64,000 bases of DNA from G963674665 sp964609625 (lineage in GTDB: Bacteria; Desulfobacterota; Desulfovibrionia; Desulfovibrionales; Desulfovibrionaceae): NCBI GenBank assembly GCA_964609625.1, contig CAZSRS010000003.1, positions 1 to 64,000 on the forward strand, read 5' to 3'. A program made the position numbers and the translations under genes. Positions 28,510 through 37,732 of this stretch are shown one piece after another; the first letter of the stretch is position 1, and every line of letters starts with the position of its first letter. Under the pieces are notes generated by a model. That model made no database searches and had not been told where the DNA came from. It saw nothing but the letters and a program-made list of their open reading frames with translations.

Positions 28510-31182
28510 ATGTACATGCCCCGTACAGAATTGCCTAAGGGCTATGAGCCAAAGGATGTCGAGGAGCGCTGGCGGCGCTTCTGGGAGGAGAATAAATCCT
28601 TCACCCCGGACCTGGACGCGCCCGGAGAACCCTACTCCATCGTCATCCCGCCCCCCAACGTCACGGGTTCCCTGCACATGGGGCATGCCCTGAACCTCAC
28701 CCTGCAGGACGTGCTCTGCCGGTTCCACCGCCAGAAGGGACGCAAGGTGCTCTGGGTGCCGGGTTCCGACCACGCCGGCATCGCCACACAGAACGTTGTC
28801 GAGCGCCAACTCAAGGCCGAGGGCAAGACCAGGCACGACCTGGGACGCGAGGCCTTCATCGAACGCGTCTGGCAGTGGCGCGAGGAATACGGCGGGCGCA
28901 TCACCCGCCAGATTCGCGGCATGGGCGCCTCGGTGGACTGGACCCGCGAGCGCTTCACCCTGGACGAGGGCCTGTCCCGCGCCGTGCGCGAGGTCTTCGT
29001 GCGGCTCTACGAGCAGGGGCTCATCTACAAGGGCGAATACATCGTCAACTGGTGCAACCGCTGCCACACCGCCCTGGCCGACGACGAGGTGGAGCACGCC
29101 GGCCGCAAGGACAAGATCTACATGCTGCGCTATCCGCTGCAAAAACCCATGGGCGACGTGGACAGCGTGGTGGTTGCCACCACCCGCCCCGAAACCATGC
29201 TCGGCGACACGGCAGTGGCCGTGCATCCCGAAGACGAACGATACGCCGAACTCATCGGATGCCACGCCGTGCTCCCCTTGCTGGGGCGCAAGCTGGTCAT
29301 CATCGGCGACCGCTACGTGGACAAGGAATTCGGCACCGGCTGCCTCAAGGTCACCCCGGCCCACGACATGAACGACTGGGAACTGGGGCGCGCCCACAAC
29401 CTGGAAATCATCTCGGTCATTGACGACGAGGGCCGGATGAACGAAAACGCCGGACCCGACTACCAGGGACTGACCAAGGAAGAATGCCGCGAGCGCGTGG
29501 TGGCAGAGCTGAAACGCCAGGGCCTGCTCGTGGGCATCGAGGACCTGGAGCACAACGTGGGGCACTGCTACCGCTGCAAGTCGATCATCGAGCCCCACGT
29601 CTCCACCCAGTGGTTCGTGGCCGTGAAGCCCCTTGCCGAAAAGGCCCGCGCCGCCGTGCCCGACCAGACCCGCATCCTGCCCGAGTCCTGGGCCAAGACC
29701 TACTACAACTGGCTGGACAACATCCGCGACTGGTGCATCTCCCGCCAACTCTGGTGGGGGCACCGCATCCCGGCCTGGACCTGCCAGACCTGCGACAAGC
29801 TCGTGGTCTCACGCGAGGACCCCACGAGCTGCCCGGACTGCGGCGGCGCGCTCGTGCAGGACGAAGACGTGCTGGACACCTGGTTCTCCTCGGCGCTCTG
29901 GCCCTTCTCCACCATGGGCTGGCCCGACGACACCCGCGAACTCCGGACCTTCTACCCCACTTCGGTGCTGGTCACGGCCTTCGACATCCTGTTTTTCTGG
30001 GTGGCGCGGATGATGATGCTCGGCATCCACTTCCGGGACGAAATTCCCTTCCGCGACGTCTACATCCACGCCCTGGTGCGCGACGCCGAGGGCAAGAAGA
30101 TGAGCAAGTCCACGGGCAACGTCATCGACCCCATGGACATGATCGGCAAATACGGCACCGACTCCCTGCGCTTCACCCTCACGGCCTTCGCCGCCATGGG
30201 CCGGGATATCAAACTCAGCGAGGAGCGCATCGAAGGCTACCGCCACTTCGTGAACAAGATCTGGAACGCGGCGCGCTTCGCCCTGATGAACCTGCCGGAC
30301 GAGGCCCCGGCCGCCCCGACAATGTCCCCGGCCGAACAGGGCCTGCACCACGCCTGGATCTGCCACCGCATCGAGGCACTCAAAGAGGACCTGGACGCCT
30401 CTGTCAGCGAATACCGCTTCAACGACGCGGCCCAGGGCCTGTACCGCTTCATCTGGCACGAGTTCTGCGACTGGTACCTGGAGATGATCAAGCCCGAGCT
30501 GGCCAGCGAAGACCCAACCCTCAAGGCCGCGGCCCAGTACCGACTCCTGACCGTGCTCAAGGAGCTGCTCACCCTGCTGCACCCGGTGATGCCCTTCGTG
30601 ACCCAGGAGATCTGGAACAGCCTGCCCGGCATCGAGCGCGAAGACCTCTCCAGGATGCCCTACCCTCCGGCGCGCCCCGAACACCGCGACCCGGAAATCA
30701 CGCGCAAGATGGAGCTGCTGCAACAGGCCGTGGTGGCCGTGCGCAACATCCGTGGAGAGCTGCACATCACACCCTCCCTGGAACTTGAGGTGATCATCCG
30801 CACCTCCAGCGAGGAGGACCGGGCATTCTTCCTGAGGCAGCAGGACATGGTCAAGCTCCTGGCGCGAGTCAGGCACATGGAGGTCGGCCCTGACGTCAAA
30901 CCGCCCAAGGCCACGGCCAGCGCCGTGATCCAGGGCAATGAGCTGTTCGTGCCCCTGGTGGGCGCGGTGGACTTCGACGCCGAGCTGGCCCGGCTGGACA
31001 AGGAGCTGACCAAGTTGGACAAGGAACTGAACACCGTACGCCGCAAACTGGAGAACGAGGGTTTCACCAGTAAGGCCCCGGCAGAGGTGGTGCAGAAGGA
31101 AAAGGAAAAGGAACAGGCCCTGGCCGAGAAGCTGGAGACCCTGCTCAAACTCCAGGAGCGGCTGCGCAGTGCCATCGGCTGA
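28510..31182 (+). CDS. valS: Valyl-tRNA synthetase
   Basis: Class Ia synthetase of 890 residues charging tRNA-Val, with editing of misactivated threonine. It shows the HIGH-type motif GSLHMGHALN, the editing domain (VVVATTRPETMLGDTAVAVHP), zinc-like cysteine pairs, the KMSKS motif (GKKMSKSTGNV), the anticodon-binding domain and a C-terminal coiled coil (about 820-885) typical of ValRS. Two starts are possible, ATG 28510 and ATG 28516; GGAG at 28502 is better placed for 28516. The upstream gene is divergent. Confidence 0.97.
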   Translation: MYMPRTELPKGYEPKDVEERWRRFWEENKSFTPDLDAPGEPYSIVIPPPNVTGSLHMGHALNLTLQDVLCRFHRQKGRKVLWVPGSDHAGIATQNVVERQLKAEGKTRHDLGREAFIERVWQWREEYGGRITRQIRGMGASVDWTRERFTLDEGLSRAVREVFVRLYEQGLIYKGEYIVNWCNRCHTALADDEVEHAGRKDKIYMLRYPLQKPMGDVDSVVVATTRPETMLGDTAVAVHPEDERYAELIGCHAVLPLLGRKLVIIGDRYVDKEFGTGCLKVTPAHDMNDWELGRAHNLEIISVIDDEGRMNENAGPDYQGLTKEECRERVVAELKRQGLLVGIEDLEHNVGHCYRCKSIIEPHVSTQWFVAVKPLAEKARAAVPDQTRILPESWAKTYYNWLDNIRDWCISRQLWWGHRIPAWTCQTCDKLVVSREDPTSCPDCGGALVQDEDVLDTWFSSALWPFSTMGWPDDTRELRTFYPTSVLVTAFDILFFWVARMMMLGIHFRDEIPFRDVYIHALVRDAEGKKMSKSTGNVIDPMDMIGKYGTDSLRFTLTAFAAMGRDIKLSEERIEGYRHFVNKIWNAARFALMNLPDEAPAAPTMSPAEQGLHHAWICHRIEALKEDLDASVSEYRFNDAAQGLYRFIWHEFCDWYLEMIKPELASEDPTLKAAAQYRLLTVLKELLTLLHPVMPFVTQEIWNSLPGIEREDLSRMPYPPARPEHRDPEITRKMELLQQAVVAVRNIRGELHITPSLELEVIIRTSSEEDRAFFLRQQDMVKLLARVRHMEVGPDVKPPKATASAVIQGNELFVPLVGAVDFDAELARLDKELTKLDKELNTVRRKLENEGFTSKAPAEVVQKEKEKEQALAEKLETLLKLQERLRSAIG

Positions 31183-31348
31183 TCGGGAGGCCAGGTTTGT
31201 CCCTTGCCTTTGGAGCGGGTCTCCGGCTATCGTATGCTGTTGTCGTTTCCTGGCAAGCGCTCTGCCCGTAGACTGCAACACCCGCGCACCATACGGGTGA
31301 TACAGCGACGCGTGCCCCGGGCCAATGCCCTGCGGCAGGAGAAATGCG

Positions 31349-32617
31349 ATGCACATTAACCGACTGGACATGCGCAACTTCCGGGGATTCGAAGAGCTGC
31401 GCCTGGAGTTCCATCCACGGCTGAACGTCCTGGTCGGAGTCAACGGCATTGGCAAGTCCAGCGTCCTGGATTGCCTGGCCATCCTCCTCTCCAGGCTGAC
31501 CGGCCGGATTGTGGCTGCCAAAGGCACCGGGCGCCTGTTCACGGAATCCGACGTACGGCAGGGTGAAAAGCAGACCAAATGCGAAGTGGAAATTATACTT
31601 GAGGGAGCGGCATACCGGTGGGAAGCAGGGAAGAGCATCCTCAGGGGGCGCAAACCGACCCTTTCCAATCAGGCTGATATCGCCAGTCTGGTCAGCAGTA
31701 TCCACGAACGCCTCGACGCCGAACCAGACGCTGGCGTGCCCATTGCCGTGCTCTATTCCGTGAACCGCCTGGTGGACAAGGTGCCCCTGCGTGTAAAAAA
31801 GACACATGTCTTCGACCAGTACGCAGCCCTGCACCACTCCCTCACCGGAAAGCGTGAAGAGGCCGATTTCAAGCTCTTCTTCGAATGGTTCAGAAACCGC
31901 GAGGATCTGGAAAACGAGGCGCGACGGTATCTCCAGGACGACTTCAGGCCGGAGGACTGGGAATTTCCGGACAGGCAGCTCCAGGCCGTGCGCAATGCCT
32001 TGGAAAGACTGATGCCCGAGTTTTCTGATCTCCAGGTACGCCGGAAACCTAAGCTGCGCATGATAATCAATAAGCAGGGGCAGGAGTTTCAGATCGAGCG
32101 GCTCTCCGACGGCGAGAAATGTCTCCTCGCCCTGGTGGGAGACATGGCGCGACGCCTGGCCATCGCCAATCCTGCCCTGGCCGACCCGCTGCAAGGGCGC
32201 GGGGTGTTTCTCATCGACGAGATCGACCTGCACCTCCACCCCGCCTGGCAGCGCATGGTCATTCCCCGCTTGCTGGAGACCTTTCCCAACTGTCAGTTCA
32301 TCGTAACCACGCACTCGCCGCAGGTCCTGGGCGAAGTGGCCCACGAGTGCATTTTCGTGCTGACCGCCGACGAACAGGGGAAGGTCGTGATGCACACCCC
32401 CACCCGGAGCTTGGGGCTGGAGTCCAGCGAGGTGCTGACGGAAATACTCGACGCTCCGGAACGTAACGTGAACGCCAAGCGCCACCTGAATGAGATTTAC
32501 GACCTCATCTTCGAGGGAAAGCTGAAGCAGGCGCAAGACGAAGTGGAAAAAGCGCGGAAGCGTTTCGGAGACATCCCCGCCCTGTACAAGGCCTTGACCT
32601 TGATCGAACTCGGCTGA
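31349..32617 (+). CDS. ptuA: PtuA-like ABC-type ATPase of a Septu defence module
   Basis: A 422-residue SMC/RecF-like ATPase. Walker A is GVNGIGKSS (30-38), the signature motif is ERLSDGEKCLL, Walker B is GVFLIDEIDLHLHP and the switch His is in FIVTTHSP. No long coiled coil or TOPRIM domain is visible, which argues against an OLD nuclease. It lies immediately upstream of a PtuB-type HNH nuclease gene, the defining arrangement of Septu anti-phage systems, where PtuA and PtuB form a complex that cleaves nucleic acid on infection. The start is ATG 31349, after AGGAGAAATGCG. It sits between housekeeping genes with no integrase nearby. No reverse transcriptase is present, so it is not a retron. 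Confidence 0.85.
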   Translation: MHINRLDMRNFRGFEELRLEFHPRLNVLVGVNGIGKSSVLDCLAILLSRLTGRIVAAKGTGRLFTESDVRQGEKQTKCEVEIILEGAAYRWEAGKSILRGRKPTLSNQADIASLVSSIHERLDAEPDAGVPIAVLYSVNRLVDKVPLRVKKTHVFDQYAALHHSLTGKREEADFKLFFEWFRNREDLENEARRYLQDDFRPEDWEFPDRQLQAVRNALERLMPEFSDLQVRRKPKLRMIINKQGQEFQIERLSDGEKCLLALVGDMARRLAIANPALADPLQGRGVFLIDEIDLHLHPAWQRMVIPRLLETFPNCQFIVTTHSPQVLGEVAHECIFVLTADEQGKVVMHTPTRSLGLESSEVLTEILDAPERNVNAKRHLNEIYDLIFEGKLKQAQDEVEKARKRFGDIPALYKALTLIELG

Positions 32618-32626
32618 GTGCTTGTC

Positions 32627-33238
32627 ATGCGCACTATTGTGAAACAAAATGAGCCACGCTCCCTTTCCGAGCACAAAAGCAAGTTCAATGCCGCTTTCGA
32701 CAACATCCCCACGGCCACGAAAGACGCGCTCAAGGACTGCCTACTCCGCGAACAGGGCGCCATCTGTTGTTATTGCATGCGCAGGATAAGCAGGGACACC
32801 ATGCGCGTGGAGCACTGGAAATGCCAGCGCCACAATCCTGGGTTGGAACTCGACTATTCGAACCTCCTGGCGGCCTGTCACGGCAACCCAGGACAGGAGG
32901 CGACCTGCGACGTCCGTAAAAAAGACAGGGACTTGAAGTACAACCCCGCATCCTTCGATGTCGAAAGCATCATCGCATACCGCAAGGACGGCACGATCCG
33001 CTCCAGTGACATGGAGTTTGACAGACAGTTGAACGAGGTCCTGAACCTGAACTGGAGCGTGTTCAAGAACAACAGGAAAGGCACCCTCGATGCCTGTATC
33101 GAGAGAGTGCAACGCTGGAACAAGAGGGAGTTGGAGCGGCTCGTGGAGCAGTATTCACGCTCCGACGCGAGCAATCAGCTCAAACCGTTTTCCGGCGTGG
33201 TGCTCTTCTTCCTGCGGAAACGATTGGAACGAGCCTGA
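32627..33238 (+). CDS. ptuB: PtuB-like HNH endonuclease of a Septu defence module
   Basis: A 203-residue HNH nuclease of the TIGR02646/PtuB type. It shows CYCMRRI (Cys48, Cys50), the catalytic region VEHWKCQ (Glu62, His63), DYSNLLAACHG (Asn79, His85) and a following CDVRKKD segment, in the order expected for an HNH zinc-binding fold. It should be the DNA-cleaving effector partnered with the upstream ATPase. A GTG at 32618, directly after the ptuA stop, is an alternative start; neither has a clear ribosome site, suggesting coupling to ptuA translation. Confidence 0.83.
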   Translation: MRTIVKQNEPRSLSEHKSKFNAAFDNIPTATKDALKDCLLREQGAICCYCMRRISRDTMRVEHWKCQRHNPGLELDYSNLLAACHGNPGQEATCDVRKKDRDLKYNPASFDVESIIAYRKDGTIRSSDMEFDRQLNEVLNLNWSVFKNNRKGTLDACIERVQRWNKRELERLVEQYSRSDASNQLKPFSGVVLFFLRKRLERA

Positions 33239-33276
33239 CTATCTGGAACTGGACGAGCAAACACGAGCTGCACGCC

Positions 33277-33735
33277 ATGAAAGCACACAGCGAGACAGAC
33301 ATCCTCCAGGCCATCGGCCCCTGCGGCCTGCACTGCGGCGGCTGCCTGGCCTTTGCCAATGGCCCCATCCGGGAGCATGCCGAGCGCTTGCACACTCTGC
33401 TCGGAGAGAATTTCGGCGCCTATGCCGAACGGTTCCAGCACATGAATCCCGTGTTCGCGAACTATCCGGCCTTTGCCGCGCTGCTGGAGTTCCTGAGCCA
33501 GGGGACTTGCCACGGCTGCCGCGAAGGCGGTTGCCTGTTCAAGGAGTGCGCCGTGCCCCCCTGCGCCAGGGAGCGCGGGGTGGACTTCTGCCACCAGTGC
33601 GCGGAATTCCCCTGCGACAGGCACGGTTTTCCCGAGCCCCTGGCCCAACGCTGGCGCAAGAACAACGAGATCATGCGAGAAAAGGGCCTGGAGGCCTTCC
33701 ATCAACTCGTCAAGGACCGGCCGCGCTACCCCTGA
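33277..33735 (+). CDS. DUF3795 cysteine-rich protein
   Basis: A 152-residue protein with 11 cysteines arranged as CGLHCGGC, CHGCREGGC...C, CARE and CHQCAEFPC. This is the DUF3795 pattern, thought to bind metal; the function is unknown. The C-terminal part has the FPCDRHG...WRKNNEIMREKGLEAF segment typical of the family. It follows ptuB by 38 bp on the same strand but is a common free-standing gene in anaerobes, so I do not count it as part of the defence module. It precedes cobA-hemD by 19 bp. Confidence 0.85.
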   Translation: MKAHSETDILQAIGPCGLHCGGCLAFANGPIREHAERLHTLLGENFGAYAERFQHMNPVFANYPAFAALLEFLSQGTCHGCREGGCLFKECAVPPCARERGVDFCHQCAEFPCDRHGFPEPLAQRWRKNNEIMREKGLEAFHQLVKDRPRYP

Positions 33736-33754
33736 GCGCCCCGGTGGAGGCAAC

Positions 33755-35272
33755 ATGAAAGTATACCTTCTGGGCGCCGGACCCGGCGATCCCGGCCTGC
33801 TGACCGTCAAGGCCAAGGAGATCCTGGAGACCGCGGACGTGGTGGTCTACGACTACCTGGCCAACGAGAGCTTCCTGGACTACTGCAAGCCCGAGGCGGA
33901 GATCATCTACGTGGGCAAGAAAGGGGGCGATCACACCCTGCCCCAGGACCAGATCAACGCCCTGCTGGTGGAAAAGGCCAGGGAAGGCAAGACCATCGCC
34001 CGGCTCAAGGGGGGCGATCCCTACGTCTTCGGCCGTGGCGCCGAGGAGGCCGAGGAGCTGCTCGAAGCCGGCCTGACCTTCGAGGTGGTGCCGGGCGTTA
34101 CCAGCGCGGTGGCCGCTCCGGCCTATGCCGGCATCCCCCTCACCCACCGCAAGTACGCCTCCAGCGTGAGCTTCATCACTGGGCACGAGGACCCCACCAA
34201 GGACGAGAGCGCCCACAACTGGGACGCTCTGGCCAAGAGCGCCAGCACCCTGGTCTTCTTCATGGGCGTGAAGAACCTGCCCATGATCGCCGGCAACCTG
34301 ATCAAGGCAGGGCTGCCCGAGGACACGCCCGCGGCCCTGGTGCGCTGGGGCACCACCTGCCGGCAGCGCACCCTCACCGCCACCCTGGGCACCGTGGCCG
34401 AAGAGGCCCGGCGCCTGGACTTCAAGCCGCCCTCCCTGATCATCGTGGGGCAGGTGATCCGCCTGCGCGACACCCTGAACTATTTCGAGAAACGCCCCCT
34501 CCTGGGTAAGGGAGTGGTGGTCACCCGCGCCCGGGAACAGGCCAGCGGCCTGGCCCGCCAGTTGGAAGACATGGGCGCCTGCGTGGTGCAGTTCCCCACC
34601 ATCAAGATCCAACAGCTGCTGGACGACGGACCCATCGAAAAGGCCATCCTGGGCCTGGGCGCCTACGACTGGCTGGTGTTCACCTCGGTGAACGGCGTCA
34701 AGCACTTCTGGCGCGTGCTCGAGGACATCGGCCTGGACACCCGCATCCTGGGCGGGCTCCAGGTGGCGGCCATCGGCCCGGCCACGGCAGAGGCCCTGGC
34801 CGAGCGCGGGGTCAAGGCCGACTTCGTGCCCCCCAAATATGTGGCCGAGAGCGTGGTGCAAGGCCTGCTGGAGCGCGGCGTGGCCGGCTGCAAGGTGCTC
34901 GTCCCCCGCGCCCGCGAGGCCCGCGAGGTCCTGCCCGAGGAGCTGCGCAAGGCCGGGGCCACGGTGGACGTGCTGCCGGTGTACGAGACCGTGCTGGACC
35001 AGGGCCGGGTGGAAGCCTTCACCCGCCGCCTGGAGGCCGGGGAAATCCACTGCATCACCTTTGCCAGTTCCTCCACGGTGGACAACTTCTTCTCCCTGGT
35101 GCCGCCCGACACCCTGCGCCAGCTCGCGCCGGACGTGCGACTGGCCTGCATCGGTCCGGTGACCGCCGAGACCCTGGCAAGCCATGGCTTCACGCCCCAC
35201 ATCCAACCGGATGACTTCACCATCCCGGCCCTGGCCGAGGCCGTGCGTGAGGCGTTGGGAAGGAAGGAATAA
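33755..35272 (+). CDS. cobA-hemD: Uroporphyrinogen-III C-methyltransferase / uroporphyrinogen-III synthase fusion
   Basis: Bifunctional 505-residue enzyme: it closes hydroxymethylbilane to uroporphyrinogen III (HemD half, about 255-500) and methylates it to precorrin-2 (CobA/SUMT half, about 1-245). The methyltransferase shows VYLLGAGPGDPGLLTVKA, ADVVVYDYL, RLKGGDPYVFGRGAEEA and the GVTSAVAAPAYAGIPLTHR segment; the synthase half shows VVVTRAREQASGLARQLE and VFTSVNGV. The fusion is usual in Desulfovibrionales, where precorrin-2 feeds siroheme, cobalamin and the alternative heme route. A strong terminator follows. Confidence 0.96.
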   Translation: MKVYLLGAGPGDPGLLTVKAKEILETADVVVYDYLANESFLDYCKPEAEIIYVGKKGGDHTLPQDQINALLVEKAREGKTIARLKGGDPYVFGRGAEEAEELLEAGLTFEVVPGVTSAVAAPAYAGIPLTHRKYASSVSFITGHEDPTKDESAHNWDALAKSASTLVFFMGVKNLPMIAGNLIKAGLPEDTPAALVRWGTTCRQRTLTATLGTVAEEARRLDFKPPSLIIVGQVIRLRDTLNYFEKRPLLGKGVVVTRAREQASGLARQLEDMGACVVQFPTIKIQQLLDDGPIEKAILGLGAYDWLVFTSVNGVKHFWRVLEDIGLDTRILGGLQVAAIGPATAEALAERGVKADFVPPKYVAESVVQGLLERGVAGCKVLVPRAREAREVLPEELRKAGATVDVLPVYETVLDQGRVEAFTRRLEAGEIHCITFASSSTVDNFFSLVPPDTLRQLAPDVRLACIGPVTAETLASHGFTPHIQPDDFTIPALAEAVREALGRKE

Positions 35273-35289
35273 CGGCGGGAACGGATTTT

Positions 35290-35340
35290 GCGGGGGGAGA
35301 AAATTTTGTTAAATTTTCTCCCCCCGCACCCCCCTTTTCA
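35290..35340 (+). terminator. Rho-independent terminator after cobA-hemD
   Basis: A 17-bp perfect stem (35290-35306 with 35311-35327, GCGGGGGGAGAAAATTT and its complement) encloses a TGTT loop and is followed by a C-run and TTTT. It is the strongest hairpin seen in the window. Confidence 0.85.
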
Positions 35341-35419
35341 AAACTTTTGGAATGGTGTTTGATCGCAGTGGACGTCCGCGGACACTCCTGGCCACGGATA
35401 GAAGCAAGGACACGCTGCC

Positions 35420-35701
35420 ATGGCTGAAGAACAGATCAACTCCCGATCCACGGCTGAAACCGAACGGGATGCACTGATCAAGGACAAGCATCTTCTGGAA
35501 GCAACTCTTGCCTCTGACAAACGCATTGTCTCCCAGGACAAAAAGGCTCGCGCCCCTGCCAGAACACTGGCCGCGTCCTGCGCCTTGGTCCGCCGCATCC
35601 TCTGGATCAGCCCGGCAATCCCCGACGAAACACCGATCAAATGGCTCCAGGCCGGCGCCCCCATGGATGAACATCGTCTACTCGGCCATCAGGCGCGGTA
35701 A
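35420..35701 (+). CDS. Small protein resembling a PIN-domain C-terminus (possible remnant)
   Basis: A 93-residue frame. The middle (ALIKDKHLLEATLASDKRIVSQDKKAR) followed by ILWISPAIPDETPIKWLQAGAPM recalls the C-terminal half of PIN-like toxin proteins (KDxHLLxAAL..D..V.S.D), including the second acidic cluster, but the N-terminal strand and first Asp of a PIN domain are absent. Start ATG 35420 has AAGGA at 13 bases. It lies between the cobA-hemD terminator and purN. It may be a truncated gene or a real short protein; no partner antitoxin is visible. Confidence 0.45.
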   Translation: MAEEQINSRSTAETERDALIKDKHLLEATLASDKRIVSQDKKARAPARTLAASCALVRRILWISPAIPDETPIKWLQAGAPMDEHRLLGHQAR

Positions 35702-35721
35702 CCCAAGCAACAGGACCCATC

Positions 35722-36402
35722 ATGCCCCTTTCCCTGGCAGTGCTCATCTCCGGCAGTGGCTCGAACCTCCAGTCCATCATCGACAAGGTCGAGGCCGGCG
35801 TGCTCGATGCCCGGATCAGGCTGGTGATCTCCAACAAGGACGGGGTCTACGGTCTGGAGCGCGCCCAGCGCCACCAAATCCCGCAGCTGGTCATCGCCCA
35901 CAGGGACTACCCGGACCGCGCCTCCTTCGACAGGCGCATGATCGAGGCCATCCGCGATGCCGGTGCAGACACCGTGGTCATGGCCGGGTTCATGCGCATG
36001 GTCACCCCCGTGTTCCTCAACGCCTTTCCCGGCCGGGTGCTGAACATCCACCCCGCGCTGCTGCCGAGCTTCCCCGGTACCCACGGCCAGGCCGACGCCA
36101 ACGCCCACGGCGTGAAGATCTCTGGCTGCACCGTGCACTTCGTGGACGAGCACATGGACAACGGCCCGGTGATCATCCAGGCCGCAGTGCGCGCGGTGGC
36201 CGGCGAAGGCGCCCAGGACCTCGGCGAGCGCATCCTCGCCCTGGAGCACCGCATCTACCCCCAGGCCCTGCAATGGCTCGCCCAGGGGCGGCTCGAAGTC
36301 AAGGGGCGGCACGTCTTCGTGCGCGGCGTCGGGGAGCCGGCCACCCTCGCGGCCCAGCCGTTGGGCGCCCTGGTCAGCCCCCCGCTGGAGCCGGGATTCT
36401 GA
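35722..36402 (+). CDS. purN: Phosphoribosylglycinamide formyltransferase
   Basis: Transfers formyl from 10-formyl-THF to GAR in purine synthesis. The 226-residue enzyme shows AVLISGSGSNLQSIID at the N-terminus, GFMRMVTPVFLNAFPGRVLNIHPALLPSF with catalytic Asn and His in NIHP, and GCTVHFVDEHMDNGPVIIQ with the catalytic Asp. It has a C-terminal extension of about 30 residues compared with the E. coli enzyme. The region starts just after the PIN-like frame. Confidence 0.96.
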   Translation: MPLSLAVLISGSGSNLQSIIDKVEAGVLDARIRLVISNKDGVYGLERAQRHQIPQLVIAHRDYPDRASFDRRMIEAIRDAGADTVVMAGFMRMVTPVFLNAFPGRVLNIHPALLPSFPGTHGQADANAHGVKISGCTVHFVDEHMDNGPVIIQAAVRAVAGEGAQDLGERILALEHRIYPQALQWLAQGRLEVKGRHVFVRGVGEPATLAAQPLGALVSPPLEPGF

Positions 36403-36474
36403 TGGCACGTTGCCCCGAACCCTTTGCATAATCGCGCTTCCCCGGCTATGCTGATCCCAAAAAGGGAGAGGTCC

Positions 36475-37041
36475 ATGGCTGCGAAGGAATTCCGCTTTTC
36501 GCTGACCGAGGAAGAAAAGCGCTGGTTGCACGAGTTGGTGAAGCTGAGCATCCTGAAGGGATTCAAGGCGCGCGGTGGGAAAGACGCCCCCTTGCCCACG
36601 CCCCCCACCAGTAGGCTCACCGAGCGCTTGGGCGCCTTTGTGACCCTGAAGATCGGCAAGAACCTGCGGGGGTGCATCGGCAATGTGACCGGCGAACGCC
36701 CCCTGCATGAAACCGTGGCCGAGATGGCCAGGCACGCAGCCTTCAAGGATCCGCGCTTCCCGCCCCTCTGCTTGGAGGAGTTCGAGAAGCTGGATATCGA
36801 AATATCCATTCTCAGCCCCTTGCAGCGCTGCCCCGACTCCGGCAGAATCGAGGTGGGACGCCACGGCTTGGTGGTGCGGCGCGGTGGGTTTTCCGGTCTG
36901 CTCCTGCCGCAGGTCCCGCTGGAGTGGGGATGGAACCGGGAGCGGTTCCTCGAGCACACCTGCCGCAAGGCGGGCATGGAGCCCAACTGTTGGAAGGACC
37001 CCGAGACCGAGATCTTCTGGTTCGAGGCCGAGGTGTTCTGA
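36475..37041 (+). CDS. AMMECR1-family protein (AmmeMemoRadiSam system protein A)
   Basis: A 188-residue protein with the AMMECR1 signature LRGCIGNV (about 65-72) and the conserved C-terminal GFSGLLLPQVPLEWGWNRERFLEHTCRKAG. In many anaerobes it accompanies a Memo-like protein and a radical SAM enzyme; neither lies in this window. The biochemical role is unknown. Start ATG 36475 follows GGGAGAGGTCC; the longer frame from 36424 lacks a ribosome site. It lies about 70 bp after purN on the same strand. Confidence 0.9.
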   Translation: MAAKEFRFSLTEEEKRWLHELVKLSILKGFKARGGKDAPLPTPPTSRLTERLGAFVTLKIGKNLRGCIGNVTGERPLHETVAEMARHAAFKDPRFPPLCLEEFEKLDIEISILSPLQRCPDSGRIEVGRHGLVVRRGGFSGLLLPQVPLEWGWNRERFLEHTCRKAGMEPNCWKDPETEIFWFEAEVF

Positions 37042-37127
37042 TGTGCGCATTGCGCCCCTTGATTTAGAACGCGGGGACGCATATTGTCCTGGCCGTGAGG
37101 CGGATAATCTTTCCAAGGAGAGGCTCC

Positions 37128-37619
37128 ATGCGCAGGGTGTTGCTGATGGTTCTGATGGTGCTTGTGGCCTGGCTTCCCACGTCTGCACAGGCAGAGCAGG
37201 ACGCCAACGCCACCGTGGCCGCGCCCAAGCTCGACATTCCGGACAAACCCGATCAAGTGAAGCAGGAGCGCGGCAAGATTCCCGTTACCGTGGAGCTGCG
37301 GGGCGACGACAACGTGGGCGGCAGGCTGGCCTACCATCTCAAGGAACTGTTCGAGAAATCCGGTCTCTTCGAACTCTCCGCCAAGGACGAGCGCAAGATC
37401 AAGATCATGTTGCGCACCGTGGAGGAGTTTCCGGGCCGCCCCAACATGAGTTCGGCCTATGCTGTTGTCATTGTCTATTCGGAGACTGAAGGCACACTGA
37501 AGTACCTGCTGGCCCATGACGTGGGTTTCGTGCACACCTCCTCGGTGAAGGAGGACGCGGAGACCCTGGTGGCCAAGACGCACGAGGTTTATTCCAAGTA
37601 TTCCTACCTGTTCGAATGA
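37128..37619 (+). CDS. Secreted protein of unknown function
   Basis: A 163-residue exported protein. Residues 1-22 form a signal peptide (RRVLLMVLMVLVAWLPTSAQA) with a likely AQA cleavage site. The mature part has a mixed alpha/beta look, with GGRLAYHLKELFEKSGLFELSAKDERKIKI and SSAYAVVIVYSETEGTLKYLL, reminiscent of small periplasmic domains that bind partner proteins; I do not recognise the family. Start ATG 37128 follows AGGAGAGGCTCC. No cysteine is present in the mature region. Confidence 0.75.
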   Translation: MRRVLLMVLMVLVAWLPTSAQAEQDANATVAAPKLDIPDKPDQVKQERGKIPVTVELRGDDNVGGRLAYHLKELFEKSGLFELSAKDERKIKIMLRTVEEFPGRPNMSSAYAVVIVYSETEGTLKYLLAHDVGFVHTSSVKEDAETLVAKTHEVYSKYSYLFE

Positions 37620-37732
37620 GCCGAGCCTCCCAGGACTCCCCGCCACGGCCCCTCATGGCACCTGCCGTGTGATATCTTCCCAGCGGCCGGCGCGGGTATT
37701 CCTGGTTTCCCGGCATGTGGCGCGGAGAATCC

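Noticed and set aside
29809..31668. 619-codon minus-strand frame
   Set aside because: Antisense to valS and the start of ptuA.
31183..33238. Retron of Ec78 type
   Set aside because: PtuA and PtuB accompany some retrons, but no reverse transcriptase or msr-msd-like structure is present.
33710..35206. 498-codon minus-strand frame
   Set aside because: Antisense to cobA-hemD; composition is that of a shadow frame.
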